Shown here piece after piece: positions 18,098-28,958 of a stretch of DNA of 64,000 nt. Numbering within the stretch: the first letter of the stretch is position 1; the number at the start of each line of letters is the position of its first letter. Under the pieces are notes generated by a model. That model saw only the letters and a list, made by a program, of their open reading frames with translations. It ran no database searches and was not told where the DNA came from. Made by a program: the position numbers and the translations under genes. The stretch comes from Pseudomonadota bacterium (GTDB lineage Bacteria > Pseudomonadota > Gammaproteobacteria > Burkholderiales > Rhodocyclaceae), in assembly GCA_018262095.1 (NCBI GenBank), contig JAGTRW010000012.1, forward strand, positions 18,436 through 82,435, read 5' to 3'.

Positions 18098-20374
18098 TCA
18101 AGCCTTTTCGGTGCTGGCGACCGGGTTGATCAGGGGCTGGGTTTTCCTGCTACGCAACAGGCGCAGCGCAAACAAGGCCAGGAAAACAACGCCTACCGAG
18201 AACACGACATCGCCGGGAATCCGCATCCAGACCAAGGTTTCCATCAGCTGCGAATGGACGACTTCGGGCGAGCGCGCGAACCACATTCCCTGGCTGATAC
18301 TGGCCCAGGCCTGGTAGATGCCGGCGGGAACCAGCGAGATGAAGACCATCATCGCCAGTCCGATGTTGAGCGACCAGAACATCGTTTGCAGCAGGCGGTC
18401 GGACCACGCCGATCGTTCGGACAGGCCGCGCAGGCAGAACAACAACAAACCGATGCCGAGCATGCCATAGACGCCGAACAGCGCGGCATGACCATGCGCT
18501 GCCGTCATGTTGAGTCCCTGCATGTAGTACAGCGCAATCGGCGTGTTGATCGAAAAGCCGAGCAAGCCGGCGCCGACGACGTTCCAGAAGCCCACCGCGA
18601 TGAAGCACAGAATCGGCCATTTGTACGCCTGCACCCAGGGCGCCGACTTCGAACGCTGGAAGTTGCGATAAGCCTCGACGCCGATCATCGCCAGCGGGAC
18701 CACCTCCAGCGCCGAGAACATGGCGCCGATGGCGATCACGAAAGTCGGTGTTCCGGTGAAATAGAGGTGGTGCAGCGTGCCGAGGATGCCGCCGAACAGG
18801 AACACGATCGTTTCGAGCACGATGGCGCTATTCGCGGTACTCGCACGGATCAAGCCAAGGCGCGTGAACAACAGGGCGATGACGGCCGTCGCGAATACTT
18901 CGAAGAAGCCTTCGACCCACAGGTGCACCAGCCACCAACGCCAATACTCGATCATCGAGTAGTGAGTATGCGGGCCCCAGGTCAGCGAAGTCGCGTAGAA
19001 ACCGCCGATGCACAGCGCCGCCAGGAAGACCATGGCAATCAGGCCGCGGCTTTCAGATGGCGTCTTCAATGCCGGCATCAACCCGCGCCCCAGCAGCAGA
19101 ACCCAGAACAAGAGCCCGACGAACAGCAGGATTTGCCAAATGCGCCCCATGCTGGTGAATTCCAGCCCCTGGTTACCGATCCAGAAACTGAAGCTGTTGC
19201 CCAGATGCTGCAACGAGCCGATCCAGCCAAACGCCGTCGAACCGACAACGATCACCAGCAACGCGTAGAACAGGACATCGACGCCCAGTTTCTGGAATCG
19301 TGGTTCGTGTCCCGAAATCGCCGGCGCAATGTACAGGCCGGTAGCCAGCCAGGCCGTCGCGATCCACAGGACGGCGAACTGCGTATGGATGGTGCGGCTC
19401 ACGGTGAAGGGCAGGATCTGCGCCAGCGGATAGCCAAAGAAGCTGTGCCCTTCGACCGCGTAATGCGCCGTGATCGCTCCCATGCCGACTTGCACCAGGA
19501 TCAGGCCGATCACCACATAGAAATACTTCTTCGTGGCCTTCATCGACGGCGTCGGCTTCAGGTTGAACAAGGGATCGGCCTTGGGCGGAACCGGGTCGCC
19601 TTCTTCCTTGCTGATCGAATGGTAGAAGATCATCCCGGCAATCGCCGCGATCATCAGGATGACGCTGGCGATCGACCAGATTCCGGCGCCGGTGGTCGGC
19701 GTATTCCCGACCAGGGCGTCATGCGGCCAATTGCTGGTGTAGCTCAGATCACTTTCACCCGGCCGGTCGGTGGCTGCGGACCAGGAAGACCAGAAGATGA
19801 ACGCGGGGAGCGCCTGCAAATCCTTCCGGTCGGGCAGAGAACCGGCGTTCATCGCGTACTGTTCGCGCAGTTTGTCCATCGCCGGATCATCACCGAACAG
19901 ACCCACGTAGTGCTGTACAACCTGTTTTACCGCTTCGGTACGCTCAGTTGAAAGGACGATCGTTTCGCTCTTCGCATCGAAGCTGTTGTGACGCATTTCG
20001 TTCTTGAGCAGACCATTTAGCTCGGCTTGTTGGCCGACGCCCAGTTGCTCGAATTTCTTGCCGAAATCGCGTTGTGCCAGGATTTCGCGCAAGGCCAAAG
20101 CCTCGCGGTGCAGCCAGTCAGCCGACCAGTCGGGTGCGACATAACTGCCATGCCCCCAGACTGATCCCAACTGCTGACCGCCAGCGGACAGCCAGGCCTC
20201 CTGGCCGAGTTGCACCTGGCCCTCGGAAAACAGCACGTCGCCTTGTGTGCTAATGACTTGTTTCGGAATGGGCGGCGCGGTCAGATAGATTTCTGTTCCG
20301 ACCCAGCCTAGAGCGGCAAAGGACAGAACGCAGATGACGGCCAGCCATGTCCACAGTTTGCGTGTAGCGTGCAC
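18098..20374 (-). CDS. norB: Quinol-dependent nitric oxide reductase (qNOR)
   Basis: A single-subunit inner-membrane enzyme of 758 residues that reduces 2 NO to N2O with quinol electrons. The N-terminal extension (about residues 1-220, periplasmic, for example GSVWGHGSYVAPDWSADWLH) is the fused NorC-like part that marks qNOR. About 13 membrane segments follow. Haem/iron-ligand segments are HTQFAVLWIATAWLATGLYI, YWRWWLVHLWVEGFFEVFAT and GTLHHLYFTGTP. The GTG start has AGGAG upstream. A double NsrR-like operator lies 62-111 bp upstream. No norC or norDQ follow, as expected for qNOR. Confidence 0.96.
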   Translation of the reverse strand: MHATRKLWTWLAVICVLSFAALGWVGTEIYLTAPPIPKQVISTQGDVLFSEGQVQLGQEAWLSAGGQQLGSVWGHGSYVAPDWSADWLHREALALREILAQRDFGKKFEQLGVGQQAELNGLLKNEMRHNSFDAKSETIVLSTERTEAVKQVVQHYVGLFGDDPAMDKLREQYAMNAGSLPDRKDLQALPAFIFWSSWSAATDRPGESDLSYTSNWPHDALVGNTPTTGAGIWSIASVILMIAAIAGMIFYHSISKEEGDPVPPKADPLFNLKPTPSMKATKKYFYVVIGLILVQVGMGAITAHYAVEGHSFFGYPLAQILPFTVSRTIHTQFAVLWIATAWLATGLYIAPAISGHEPRFQKLGVDVLFYALLVIVVGSTAFGWIGSLQHLGNSFSFWIGNQGLEFTSMGRIWQILLFVGLLFWVLLLGRGLMPALKTPSESRGLIAMVFLAALCIGGFYATSLTWGPHTHYSMIEYWRWWLVHLWVEGFFEVFATAVIALLFTRLGLIRASTANSAIVLETIVFLFGGILGTLHHLYFTGTPTFVIAIGAMFSALEVVPLAMIGVEAYRNFQRSKSAPWVQAYKWPILCFIAVGFWNVVGAGLLGFSINTPIALYYMQGLNMTAAHGHAALFGVYGMLGIGLLLFCLRGLSERSAWSDRLLQTMFWSLNIGLAMMVFISLVPAGIYQAWASISQGMWFARSPEVVHSQLMETLVWMRIPGDVVFSVGVVFLALFALRLLRSRKTQPLINPVASTEKA

Positions 20375-20435
20375 GGCAAGATCTCCTATAAAAGTTGTTG
20401 AGGCTCATGGCCACAAGAATGAGCTGGGGCGGTAG

Positions 20436-20485
20436 AAGATATATATTAATTGCATCTAATAATAGATGCAATATATTTACATCTT
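20436..20485 (-). promoter_or_regulatory. Double NsrR-like operator of norB
   Basis: Two 23-bp boxes (20436-20458 and 20463-20485) are separated by ATAA. Box 1 ends AATTGCATCTA and box 2 ends TTTACATCTT; both fit NsrR half-sites. The boxes are also inverted copies of each other (19 of 23 positions), so the whole 50 bp is one large palindrome. It is extremely AT-rich against a GC-rich background. Confidence 0.7.
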
Positions 20486-20913
20486 AATTGGGTGTGGTTT
20501 GACCCGAGCCCGGGTAGCTGTCGGTTTTTCGCGACAAGGTCGTTGGGTTGGCTTAGCGGGGATTTTTCGCTCGGTGTGTTTACGTGGCCGACGACCGCTC
20601 ACATTTGTATTGCGGATGCCCTTGGGACCGATTGCCCAGATCTGTCTAGACCGAGTTCCTATCCGTGAGCGGTCTTGCCGGGCGAGCGCTCAACTCAGAT
20701 AGCAACCTTTCGCTTGCCGACACCGCCGTCTCAACACTCGAATTCGTGATGACTGCTGTCTCGCATCCCGTGAAGTTCCTCAATATCCAGTAGCGTTAAT
20801 GCGAAATATCGGTCCTATAGATGCGAATGATTCCTATTCGTGTATAGTGACGATGAGTGTCGGCTATGCAGGCCGCTCGCTTTGTGCCCTTTACTTCCTA
20901 CAGGAACTACCTC
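20486..20913. other. Intergenic between norB and fbpA
   Basis: No gene is supported; small frames here lack starts and domains. The right part carries a Fur-like site and the fbpA ribosome-binding site (AGGA). Confidence 0.4.
20823..20842 (+). promoter_or_regulatory. Possible Fur box upstream of fbpABC
   Basis: An imperfect palindrome GCGAATGATTCCTATTCGTG lies 72 bp before fbpA and is the only such site in this gap. It resembles the Fur consensus loosely (GAATGAT core). Iron repression is expected for this transporter; the site itself is a weak call. Confidence 0.4.
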
Positions 20914-21933
20914 ATGTTGCCATTTCGGAAAATTTCGGCCACCGTGCCGGTACTGCTTTTCGCATCGTTGCTGGCGGCGGGAGTAACGCATGCCGCACCA
21001 AGTGCAGACGGCATCGTGGTTTACAACGCCCAGCATGAAAGCCTGACCAGGTCCTGGGTCGAAGGTTTTACGCGCGAGACGGGCATCAGGGTCGTCGTAC
21101 GTAATGGCAGCGACAGCGAGCTAGGCAATCAATTGGTACAGGAAGGTTCGGCTTCGCCTGCCGATGTCTTCTTGACCGAGAACTCGCCAGCCATGGTATT
21201 GGTCGACAATGCCGGGCTGTTCGCACCCATTGCTTCGGCAACCCTGGCGCAAATCGATCCAGCCTACCGTCCAAGCCATGGCAAGTGGGTCGGTATTGCT
21301 GCGCGTTCGACCGTTCTTGTCTACAACAAGGACAAATTGACGGCGGCCGACCTGCCCAAGTCGCTGCTCGATCTGGCCAGGCCGAACTGGAAAGGTCGCT
21401 GGGCCGCCTCGCCTGCCGGTGCTGATTTCCAGGCCATCGTCAGTGCCATACTTGAGCTCAAGGGTGAGGCGGCGACGCTGGAATGGCTCAAGGCGATGAA
21501 AAGCAACTCCACTGCGTACAAGGGCAACAGTACGGTGATGAAGGCGGTGAACGCCGGCCAGATTGAGGCCGGGGTAATCTACCATTATTACTACTTCGTT
21601 GATCAATCCAAAACCGGCGAAAACAGCCAGAACACGGCACTGTTCTACTTCAAGCGGAAGGATCCGGGGGCTTTCGTCAGCCTCTCCGGCGCCGGCGTGT
21701 TAACCAGCAGCAAGCATATGGAAGAAGCCCAGGCCTTCGTAAGATGGGTTACCGGCAAGGGCGGCCAGACCATCCTGAAAACCGAAAATTCGTTCGAGTA
21801 CGCGGTGGGTCAAGACGCGCAATCGAACCCGAAGTTGCTTCCGCTGAAGGACCTGGATGCCCCGACGGTTGATGCTGCAAAGCTCAACGGCAAGAAGGTG
21901 GTCGACCTGATGACTCAGGCGGGCCTGCTCTAA
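20914..21933 (+). CDS. fbpA: Iron(III) ABC transporter, periplasmic binding protein
   Basis: A 339-residue secreted protein: signal peptide [19 protein letters not shown] ending in THA-APSADG, then the family opening [20 protein letters not shown]. The Tyr-rich segment [14 protein letters not shown] supplies the paired tyrosines that bind ferric iron in FbpA/FutA proteins. The ATG at 20914 is chosen because it starts the signal peptide and has AGGA at the right distance; an earlier in-frame start would add 19 residues. It is the first gene of fbpABC. Iron supply suits the iron-rich denitrification enzymes nearby. Confidence 0.93.
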   Translation: MLPFRKISATVPVLLFASLLAAGVTHAAPSADGIVVYNAQHESLTRSWVEGFTRETGIRVVVRNGSDSELGNQLVQEGSASPADVFLTENSPAMVLVDNAGLFAPIASATLAQIDPAYRPSHGKWVGIAARSTVLVYNKDKLTAADLPKSLLDLARPNWKGRWAASPAGADFQAIVSAILELKGEAATLEWLKAMKSNSTAYKGNSTVMKAVNAGQIEAGVIYHYYYFVDQSKTGENSQNTALFYFKRKDPGAFVSLSGAGVLTSSKHMEEAQAFVRWVTGKGGQTILKTENSFEYAVGQDAQSNPKLLPLKDLDAPTVDAAKLNGKKVVDLMTQAGLL

Positions 21934-21934
21934 A

Positions 21935-23545
21935 GTGTCGTCGGGACAATCTTCCAGCGTCGCAATCACGACGTCCGACTTGCGCAGGAGCGCTACGGCG
22001 GCCGCGCCGCGGCGGCAAGCGCTCGCTCCATTGCCCTGGCCGGTGTTTGGCGCAGCCATGCTGGTGTCGCTGTTGGCACTTCTGCCGCTGTTGTTCGTGT
22101 TGGCAGTCGCCATCCAGATCGGCTGGCACACTGTACAGGAACTGGTGTTCCGTCCGCGCGTCGGGGAACTCCTGGTCAACACCGCATTGTTGGTGACCAT
22201 CACCGTCCCCCTGTGCGTCGCTTTCGGTGTGGCTATGGCCTGGTTGACCGAACGCACCGATCTACCTGGTGCCAGGCTTTGGTCGCTGCTGGCGATCGCC
22301 CCCCTGGCGGTACCGGCGTTTGTGCACAGCTATGCCTGGGTTAGCCTGGTGCCGTCGATTCATGGTTTGGCCGCAGCCGTTTTGTTGTCGGTGATTTCCT
22401 ATTCACCGTTTCTCTATCTGCCGGTCGCCGCGGCACTACGACGACTGGACCCAGGCATTGAGGATGTCGCCGCCTCGCTCGGGCTGCGCCCGTGGGCGGT
22501 TTTCTTTCGCGTCGTCTTGCCGCAATTGCGTCTGGCGATCTGGGGCGGCATCCTGCTGGTGGCTCTGCACTTGCTGTCCGAATATGGCCTGTATGCCATG
22601 ATCCGCTTCGATACCTTCACCACCGCCATCTTTGACCAGTTTCAGTCCACCTACAACGGCCCGGCGGCCAATATGCTGGCCGGCGTTCTGGCGTTGAGCT
22701 GCCTTGCCATGTTGGCGCTCGAGGCCGCCAAGCGCGGCCAGGCTCGCTATGCCCGAGTCGGTTCGGGCAGCGCACGCCTGCAACGACGTTCTCTCCTGAA
22801 CCGAAGCACTACAGCCTTGGCGCTGCTGCTCGCGGCGCTGACCAGTGCGCTGGCCTTGGGGGTTCCGTTGATAACGCTCGGCAAGTGGTTGATCGTCGGC
22901 GGAACCGAGGTCTGGGATCGGGCCAGCGTTCTTTCGGCACTACAGCAGACGCTGCTTCTTGCAAGCGCAGGTGCGGCGCTCACGACCTGCGCGGCGATTC
23001 CCATGGCCTGGCTATCGATTCGCGTTCCGGGACGGTTGCAGCGCCTGCTTGAGGGCTGCAACTACGTCGCCGGCGCGTTGCCGGGCATTGTCGTGGCGCT
23101 GGCACTGGTTACACTCACGGTCAAATTTGCGCGTCCGATCTACCAGACCGCCATCACGGTTCTGTTGGCTTACCTGTTGATGTTCTTGCCGCGCGCCTTG
23201 GTCAGCCTGCGCGCTGGCATTGCTCAAGCACCGGTGGAACTGGAAAACGTCGCACGCAGTCTGGGGCGCACGCCGACTCAATCGGTCTGGCTGATCACCA
23301 TGCGGCTGGCCGCACCGAGTGCGGCGGCAGGCGCGGCGCTGGTTTTCCTCGGCATTACCAATGAACTGACCGCGACCCTGTTGCTCGCACCCAACGGCAC
23401 ACGCACACTGGCCACCGGATTCTGGGCCTTGAGCAGTGAAATTGACTATGTTTCAGCAGCCCCTTATGCGCTAATCATGATCGCTCTTTCGCTGCCACTG
23501 ACCTGGCTCCTTGATTCTCAATCCAGACGGAGCGCCGGCCGATGA
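21935..23545 (+). CDS. fbpB: Iron(III) ABC transporter, fused permease
   Basis: A 536-residue inner-membrane permease made of two homologous halves with about 12 segments. Each half has a binding-protein-dependent transport EAA loop ([20 protein letters not shown] and [20 protein letters not shown]), which docks the ATPase. The GTG start lies one base after the fbpA stop, and the 3' end overlaps fbpC by 4 bp. It moves ferric iron from FbpA into the cytoplasm. Confidence 0.93.
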   Translation: MSSGQSSSVAITTSDLRRSATAAAPRRQALAPLPWPVFGAAMLVSLLALLPLLFVLAVAIQIGWHTVQELVFRPRVGELLVNTALLVTITVPLCVAFGVAMAWLTERTDLPGARLWSLLAIAPLAVPAFVHSYAWVSLVPSIHGLAAAVLLSVISYSPFLYLPVAAALRRLDPGIEDVAASLGLRPWAVFFRVVLPQLRLAIWGGILLVALHLLSEYGLYAMIRFDTFTTAIFDQFQSTYNGPAANMLAGVLALSCLAMLALEAAKRGQARYARVGSGSARLQRRSLLNRSTTALALLLAALTSALALGVPLITLGKWLIVGGTEVWDRASVLSALQQTLLLASAGAALTTCAAIPMAWLSIRVPGRLQRLLEGCNYVAGALPGIVVALALVTLTVKFARPIYQTAITVLLAYLLMFLPRALVSLRAGIAQAPVELENVARSLGRTPTQSVWLITMRLAAPSAAAGAALVFLGITNELTATLLLAPNGTRTLATGFWALSSEIDYVSAAPYALIMIALSLPLTWLLDSQSRRSAGR

Positions 23546-24606
23546 GTACGCTTGAACTGAACGCCATTGACAAATCGTACGGCCCGCTCCGCGTCGCAGA
23601 GAAAATCGATCTGTCAGTCGAGGCCGGCAGCCGTACCGCAATTGTCGGTCCATCCGGCTCAGGGAAGACCACTCTACTGCGGATGATTGCCGGGTTCGAG
23701 TTTCCGGACCGCGGAAGAATTTCGCTCGATGGCAAGGTTCTTTTCGACGCCCCGGCGGCAGTCCCCGCGCACCAGCGCCGGATCGGGTATGTGCCGCAGG
23801 ATGGTGCATTGTTCCCGCACATGTCGATTGCCGCCAATATTGGCTTTGGCTTGTCCGACAACAATGCCGGAAAGCCTCAACGCGTGGCCGAACTAATGGA
23901 ACTGGTGGAGCTCGATGCACGCATGCTCAAAAGCTGGCCGCATGAGCTCTCCGGTGGTCAGCAGCAGCGAGTGGCTCTGGCCCGAGCCTTGGCCCAGCGT
24001 CCGACACTCATGCTTTTGGACGAACCGTTCTCGGCACTTGATACCGGTTTGCGCACGTCGATACGCAAGGTTGTGGAGCAGGTACTGGCAGAAACGGGGG
24101 TGACCTCCATTCTGGTGACCCATGATCAGTCGGAGGCGCTGTCGTTTGCCGACCAACTCGCGGTCATGCGCAAGGGCAAGCTAGTTCAGGTAGGACGTCC
24201 AAGAGACTTGTACCTGTACCCCAGCGACGAAGAAGCCGCGCGGTTCCTGGGCGATGCCATTATCGTTCCGGCCCGCCTTGAGTCCGGCTGGGCCAATTGT
24301 GAACTGGGGCAGATCCCTATCTTTGATCGCACACGCACTGGCAACGCGCAGATCATGCTGCGTCCGGAGCAACTGCAATTGCGCGATACCGTCACGTGCG
24401 AGAATGGCTCGGACGGCTGCCTAGCGACGGTAACCGAAAGCGACTTTGGGGGTCATGCCAGCTTACTGACGTTGCAGTTGCCAAGCGCTCCACTCGATAT
24501 GCATCGCGGGGCGCGCGTCATCCAAGTGCGCAGCTTGAGCATTCACGCACCAAAGGTAGGCAGTACGGTTTTTCTCACGGTTATGGGGCACGCCCACATC
24601 CTGTGA
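23542..24606 (+). CDS. fbpC: Iron(III) ABC transporter, ATP-binding protein
   Basis: A 354-residue ATPase: Walker [10 protein letters not shown] (about residue 34), Q-loop [15 protein letters not shown], signature [15 protein letters not shown], Walker [13 protein letters not shown] and H-loop VTHDQSEAL. The C-terminal third is a TOBE-like regulatory domain ([13 protein letters not shown]). Its ATG overlaps the fbpB stop. It completes the fbpABC operon and converges on the GGDEF-EAL gene across a 252-bp gap with nothing recognisable. Confidence 0.94.
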   Translation: MSTLELNAIDKSYGPLRVAEKIDLSVEAGSRTAIVGPSGSGKTTLLRMIAGFEFPDRGRISLDGKVLFDAPAAVPAHQRRIGYVPQDGALFPHMSIAANIGFGLSDNNAGKPQRVAELMELVELDARMLKSWPHELSGGQQQRVALARALAQRPTLMLLDEPFSALDTGLRTSIRKVVEQVLAETGVTSILVTHDQSEALSFADQLAVMRKGKLVQVGRPRDLYLYPSDEEAARFLGDAIIVPARLESGWANCELGQIPIFDRTRTGNAQIMLRPEQLQLRDTVTCENGSDGCLATVTESDFGGHASLLTLQLPSAPLDMHRGARVIQVRSLSIHAPKVGSTVFLTVMGHAHIL

Positions 24607-24858
24607 GAGGAATCGTTTCGTTGTCAAGCAAGGTTGGTGGTCGCAAGCGCTGCCCATTGAATACGGCCAGCAGACTTGCGCTGCGAGGTCGGCGAAGACG
24701 ATCGATCCACTTGAAGTGCATCGGTAATCGCATGGCTTTATCGCGCCGGGCTATGACCAAAGGAATCGCCGAGAGATGCTGAGCATGGATGGCAAATGCG
24801 CGGATCCTAGTGGAGAAAGAATGCGGCTGGTGTTTCCTATGCCAAATAACGCTTCAGC

Positions 24859-27800
24859 TTAGGTTCGGTATCGTGCCATCCATTCCTGAAATTCCTCCGC
24901 CGGCATTGGCTTGGCAATGAAGTAACCTTGTGCCACATCGCAGCCGAGTTCAGCGAGTATCTTCCAGTCGGCTTGTGTTTCAACGCCTTCGGCCACTGTC
25001 TTTCGTCCGAGATCATGGGCGAGGTCTATTGTCGAGCGTACGATTGCAGCCGAATCGCTACTGGTCGACATGTTTCGCACGAACGACTGATCGATCTTGA
25101 TGTACTCCATCGGAAGCATTTGCAGATAGCTCAGAGAAGAATACCCGGTGCCGAAGTCGTCGATGCAGAGCGGAATGCCCTCATCCCGTAACCCATGCAA
25201 GACGTTAAGGGCGAATTCAGCGTCTTCCATCACCGCGCTTTCGGTAATCTCTATTTCCAGCAGACCTCGGGTCGTGCCCCATGTAGTCAAGAGATTACGG
25301 ATTGTCTTTAGAAGATTTTCATCCCGAAAGTTGTATGCGGAGAGGTTTACGGCGATTGGCACAGAGCAGCCCGAACGTTCCCAAGTTTGATTCAGGCGTA
25401 GTGCTGTCTCGATGACCCACTCAGTTAGCGGCTTGATGAGACCGGTGTGTTCAGCTAGATCAATGAATTCGCCGGGGGGAATTATTCCTCGGACAGCGTG
25501 GCGCCAACGGACTAGTCCTTCCGTTCCGCAAACGCGACCGGTTAACATCTCGACTTTCGGTTGCAGGTAGAGCAAAAGGTCGCCATCTTCGATGGCGTGG
25601 CGCAACTCACCGGCGAGGGTAAGGCGGTGTGACTGGTTCATGCTTTTGCCTGGATCGAAGATGAGATGACTGACGCCTTTGCCTTTGGCTTGGTGAGCCG
25701 CGATGTCCATATGCCGAAAGAGGTCATGAGGCGTCGATCCATGCTGCGGAAACAGTGCAATCCCAAACTTGGCCGAAATATCCAGGGGAATATCGGCAAT
25801 CGGAATCGGTTCTGTAAAAACCTCGCTGAGATGATGCACCAGGGCAATTGCGGTGTCGGCGCTGCCGTCCGGAAGGAGGATGGCAAACTCGTCGCCGCGC
25901 AGACGCGCCACAGCAGCAGACGCTGGTACCGCATTTCGTAGCCTCAAGCCGAATTCCTGGAGCACGTGATCGCCGTGCATGAAGCCGAGGGCATCGTTGA
26001 TTTCACCCAATCGTTCGATATTGGCTTGTAGTACGGCGAAGGAGCGCTCGTGTCGTGCGCCATTCTCGAGAGCTTCTGTCAGCAATTCAGCGAATTGCGT
26101 TTCGTTGGGTAGTTCGGTGAGAGAATCAAAGCGGGACAAGCGGTGCATGGCCGCCTGAATTCTTTGCTGCTCGGCGCGTGCGCGTAGGGTGGCAATGCCA
26201 AAAGCTAAGTCGTCAGCCGATTCGGTCAGCAACGTCGCTTCATCTGCGCCAAATGAATCCGCTTCTGCCGCGTAAATGGCGAGGCCTCCAATGACCTTAC
26301 CGTCCACCCGTAAAGGGCAGGCGACGGCAGAGGCATAGCCGGCCAGATAGCTCCGCCATGGCGCATAACCAGGATCGGTGAAAATGTTTCGGACCACACT
26401 GGTTTGTCCGGAACGAATCGCCGTAGCAACCGCACCCCGCCCGTGCTCGTTGTCACCCCAGCTGCCTTTCATCTGATTCAGTGCGGCAAGGCCGCCGGAA
26501 TGGCCGCTCTCAGCCATCGGCTTTAGTGACTTGAATTCGTCGTCAATTCGATACCACACCGATGCCGCGTGATAGTTGCCGGCCTCCCCAATGGCTTCAC
26601 ACATGCTCTCGAGCAGCTCCTGTTCATCAGTCGCGCGCAACATGGCACGGTTGCCTGCGCTCAGGGTTCTCAGTGCGCGGCTGATATGCTCCAACTCGCG
26701 AACCCGTAGCTCAAGCTCTGCATTGAGCGTCTGGATCTTTTCTTCGGCGTGTTTTCGGTCGGTGATGTCGGAACCCATGACATAGTAGCCAACCACTCGA
26801 TCCGTGGCGTCACGCTTCGGCATATAGTTGATGACCTGCCATACACCAGGAAAGGGTTGCCAGTCATAGCTTTGTGATTCCCCTTGCAGCGCTTTTTCAA
26901 TGAGCGGGGCAGCGATCTTGTAACGTTCAGAGCCAAGTATCTCGCATACCGAACAACCCGCAATGTCGGTATGGTCAGACGAAAAACGTTCGCGGTACTG
27001 TTGGTTGACGTAGACGTAGCGCTGTTCTGAATTGACGTATGCGATCAGCGCGGGAACCGAACTGATCACGCTACGCAGGTGCTCCTCACTGGCGTGAAGT
27101 TCCATGGTGCGCTCGTGAACGCGTTGTTCCAAAAGGTCGTTCTGCACGCGAATCGATTGTTCCGTTTTTCGTTCCGTCGTTACGTCGCGAAAGACCAGAA
27201 CGACGCCCGTGAGATTTCCCGCCGAGTCACGTATGGGGGCTGCACTGTCAGCGATTGGCCATTCTTTACCGTCGCGGGCGATAAGGACTGTATGGTTGGC
27301 TATGGCCTGGACTTCTCCGGTTTCGAGGGCTGCTGTTACAGGAATGATGGCCAGTTCCCGCGTCGTCTCGTTGATGATGCGAAAGACCTCTTCAATAGGG
27401 CGATTGCGAGCTTCGGCAAACGTCCATCCAGTGAGCCGCTCGGCGACTGGATTCATGCGGCAAACGCGACCCTCAGTGTCGGTAGCCAGCACCGCATCGC
27501 CGATCGAGTGCAGCGTCGTGGATAGACTCTCCTCGTTATTGGCGAGCGCGCGGCGGCTAGCATCGGTTTCTCGCAATTGACGTTTGATCAAGATGTAGCT
27601 TGCCGCAAGCAGCACGAACAACGAGAGTGCAACCAGCATGCCGGCAGTAATCAAGCGTTGATTGGTATGCTGCTGTTCGGTATTGCGGATTTCCAGCAGT
27701 TGCCGTTCTTCTGCTTCCATCTCGCGCAATATCCGGTATGTGCGTTCGCGTGTTTCCTGCAGTGGAGCTGATGCCACGAAAAGATTTGCGGCTTCAGCGC

Positions 27801-28245
27801 CCTTTGTCTTGCGCAAATATTCGATCTGTCTGGAAATCGCGAGACGTTGGTCAATCACCTTACGCAATTGCGACCAACGTTCCTGCTGCTGGAGATGGTC
27901 GGCAACGAGTTGTCTGATACGCTGAAGAGCGATTTCCCGAGACGCAATGGTCTTGTCGCGCGTAGCAAGATGCGCAGGATCTCCGGAAATCCGGAAGTTT
28001 TGTGTGCTCAATTCGATCTGGAGCGTATCCGCCTTGGTTTGCGCAACACTATTGAGCACCTCGTGAGTGTGTTCAACCCAATGTACCGCTTCTGCTGCAT
28101 CTTGCGCTACTCTCCATGTGGCAGCTGAAAGAGACACAACCACCAGTACGGCGGCAATAAACGAGGTAATTACCTTGGCTTCAAAGCTGGAACGTAGGGT
28201 CAATGAAATCGTCCGGTTTTGTGGCATTCGAAAGGTTCGCGCCAT
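24859..28245 (-). CDS. Membrane CHASE3-PAS-PAS-GAF-GGDEF-EAL protein
   Basis: An inner-membrane protein of about 1128 residues controlling cyclic di-GMP. Numbering is from a TTG ten codons upstream (28275). Segment 1 (about 34-54), a periplasmic helical CHASE3-like domain and segment 2 (about 208-230) come first. PAS (about 250-370), PAS (about 400-510), GAF, GGDEF and EAL domains follow. The GGDEF core reads RGDEF, so the first glycine is changed. The EAL core reads TEGLVRWRH with the catalytic Glu kept, and DDFGTGYSSLSYL plus YIKIDQSFV are intact. It therefore looks like an active phosphodiesterase with a doubtful cyclase. The ATG at 28245 is preferred over the TTG. Confidence 0.9.
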   Translation of the reverse strand: MARTFRMPQNRTISLTLRSSFEAKVITSFIAAVLVVVSLSAATWRVAQDAAEAVHWVEHTHEVLNSVAQTKADTLQIELSTQNFRISGDPAHLATRDKTIASREIALQRIRQLVADHLQQQERWSQLRKVIDQRLAISRQIEYLRKTKGAEAANLFVASAPLQETRERTYRILREMEAEERQLLEIRNTEQQHTNQRLITAGMLVALSLFVLLAASYILIKRQLRETDASRRALANNEESLSTTLHSIGDAVLATDTEGRVCRMNPVAERLTGWTFAEARNRPIEEVFRIINETTRELAIIPVTAALETGEVQAIANHTVLIARDGKEWPIADSAAPIRDSAGNLTGVVLVFRDVTTERKTEQSIRVQNDLLEQRVHERTMELHASEEHLRSVISSVPALIAYVNSEQRYVYVNQQYRERFSSDHTDIAGCSVCEILGSERYKIAAPLIEKALQGESQSYDWQPFPGVWQVINYMPKRDATDRVVGYYVMGSDITDRKHAEEKIQTLNAELELRVRELEHISRALRTLSAGNRAMLRATDEQELLESMCEAIGEAGNYHAASVWYRIDDEFKSLKPMAESGHSGGLAALNQMKGSWGDNEHGRGAVATAIRSGQTSVVRNIFTDPGYAPWRSYLAGYASAVACPLRVDGKVIGGLAIYAAEADSFGADEATLLTESADDLAFGIATLRARAEQQRIQAAMHRLSRFDSLTELPNETQFAELLTEALENGARHERSFAVLQANIERLGEINDALGFMHGDHVLQEFGLRLRNAVPASAAVARLRGDEFAILLPDGSADTAIALVHHLSEVFTEPIPIADIPLDISAKFGIALFPQHGSTPHDLFRHMDIAAHQAKGKGVSHLIFDPGKSMNQSHRLTLAGELRHAIEDGDLLLYLQPKVEMLTGRVCGTEGLVRWRHAVRGIIPPGEFIDLAEHTGLIKPLTEWVIETALRLNQTWERSGCSVPIAVNLSAYNFRDENLLKTIRNLLTTWGTTRGLLEIEITESAVMEDAEFALNVLHGLRDEGIPLCIDDFGTGYSSLSYLQMLPMEYIKIDQSFVRNMSTSSDSAAIVRSTIDLAHDLGRKTVAEGVETQADWKILAELGCDVAQGYFIAKPMPAEEFQEWMARYRT

Positions 28246-28927
28246 TCCATCGACGACGGCTGCGCGGGTAATCAATATCTAACGCAATTCTCTTGCCAAT
28301 GAAAGTGATTGGTCAGCAGACACGGCTGCTCAATTACATCCAAGCAACTTGCCGGCTGACTGAGCGACAAATTAGGCATCGAATAAGCAATGTAGTTCGT
28401 TCGGACTTTCGATGACGATGAATCCATCCGCAGTGTTCTTGGGCTTAATCGCACACAACCCTAACTGGGCGATGGGCCGCTTTTCAAAAGGTTCAAGGTC
28501 GTTTAGGGCAGGCAGTGTGAGTTCGCCAGGTCAGCAACCTGGCGCTCAACAGTCAAAGATCGCCATCGTTGCCGGAACGACAGGTAACTGGCTCATTGCT
28601 GAGCGAGTCAGCCAGCAGGCCGAATGTCGGCATTGGCCGACGAGGAGTCAGTTGGGCGAAAACCATGGGTCGAAGTTACATCAAAAACGGAATCCGCAGC
28701 ACTGATCTAAATCGTTGCCAGCGACAAACACGCCCTTTGAATCAGTGAATAAAAGCCTCCAGAATCGGCTAGTGACTTCAAGGGACAAATCTCGAAGTTT
28801 GAGACGTTTGAGATCTTGAGTTCGATCTATCAAAACGGGATCGAATTAACTCGTTTAAGAAACGATTTCTTGCGCTGGCTTGTTCAGAAAATAGGCTGAA
28901 ATGCCGGCCAATCCTGCTTGGTGGGGT

Positions 28928-28958
28928 TGTCGTTCGCACGACAAGTATTTGCTTTTTT
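28928..28958 (+). terminator. Orphan intrinsic terminator
   Basis: A perfect TGTCGT-TCGC-ACGACA hairpin is followed by a T-rich tract ending in six T. No gene reads into it closely, so it may close an unrecognised transcript or be part of the repeat unit. Confidence 0.55.

Noticed and set aside
20450..20702. Two overlapping frames beginning in the norB operator
   Set aside because: They start inside the AT-rich palindrome and have no homology features; treated as chance.
28412..28705. 97-codon frame in the long intergenic region
   Set aside because: No recognisable domain or ribosome-binding site, and it sits in repeat-like sequence.
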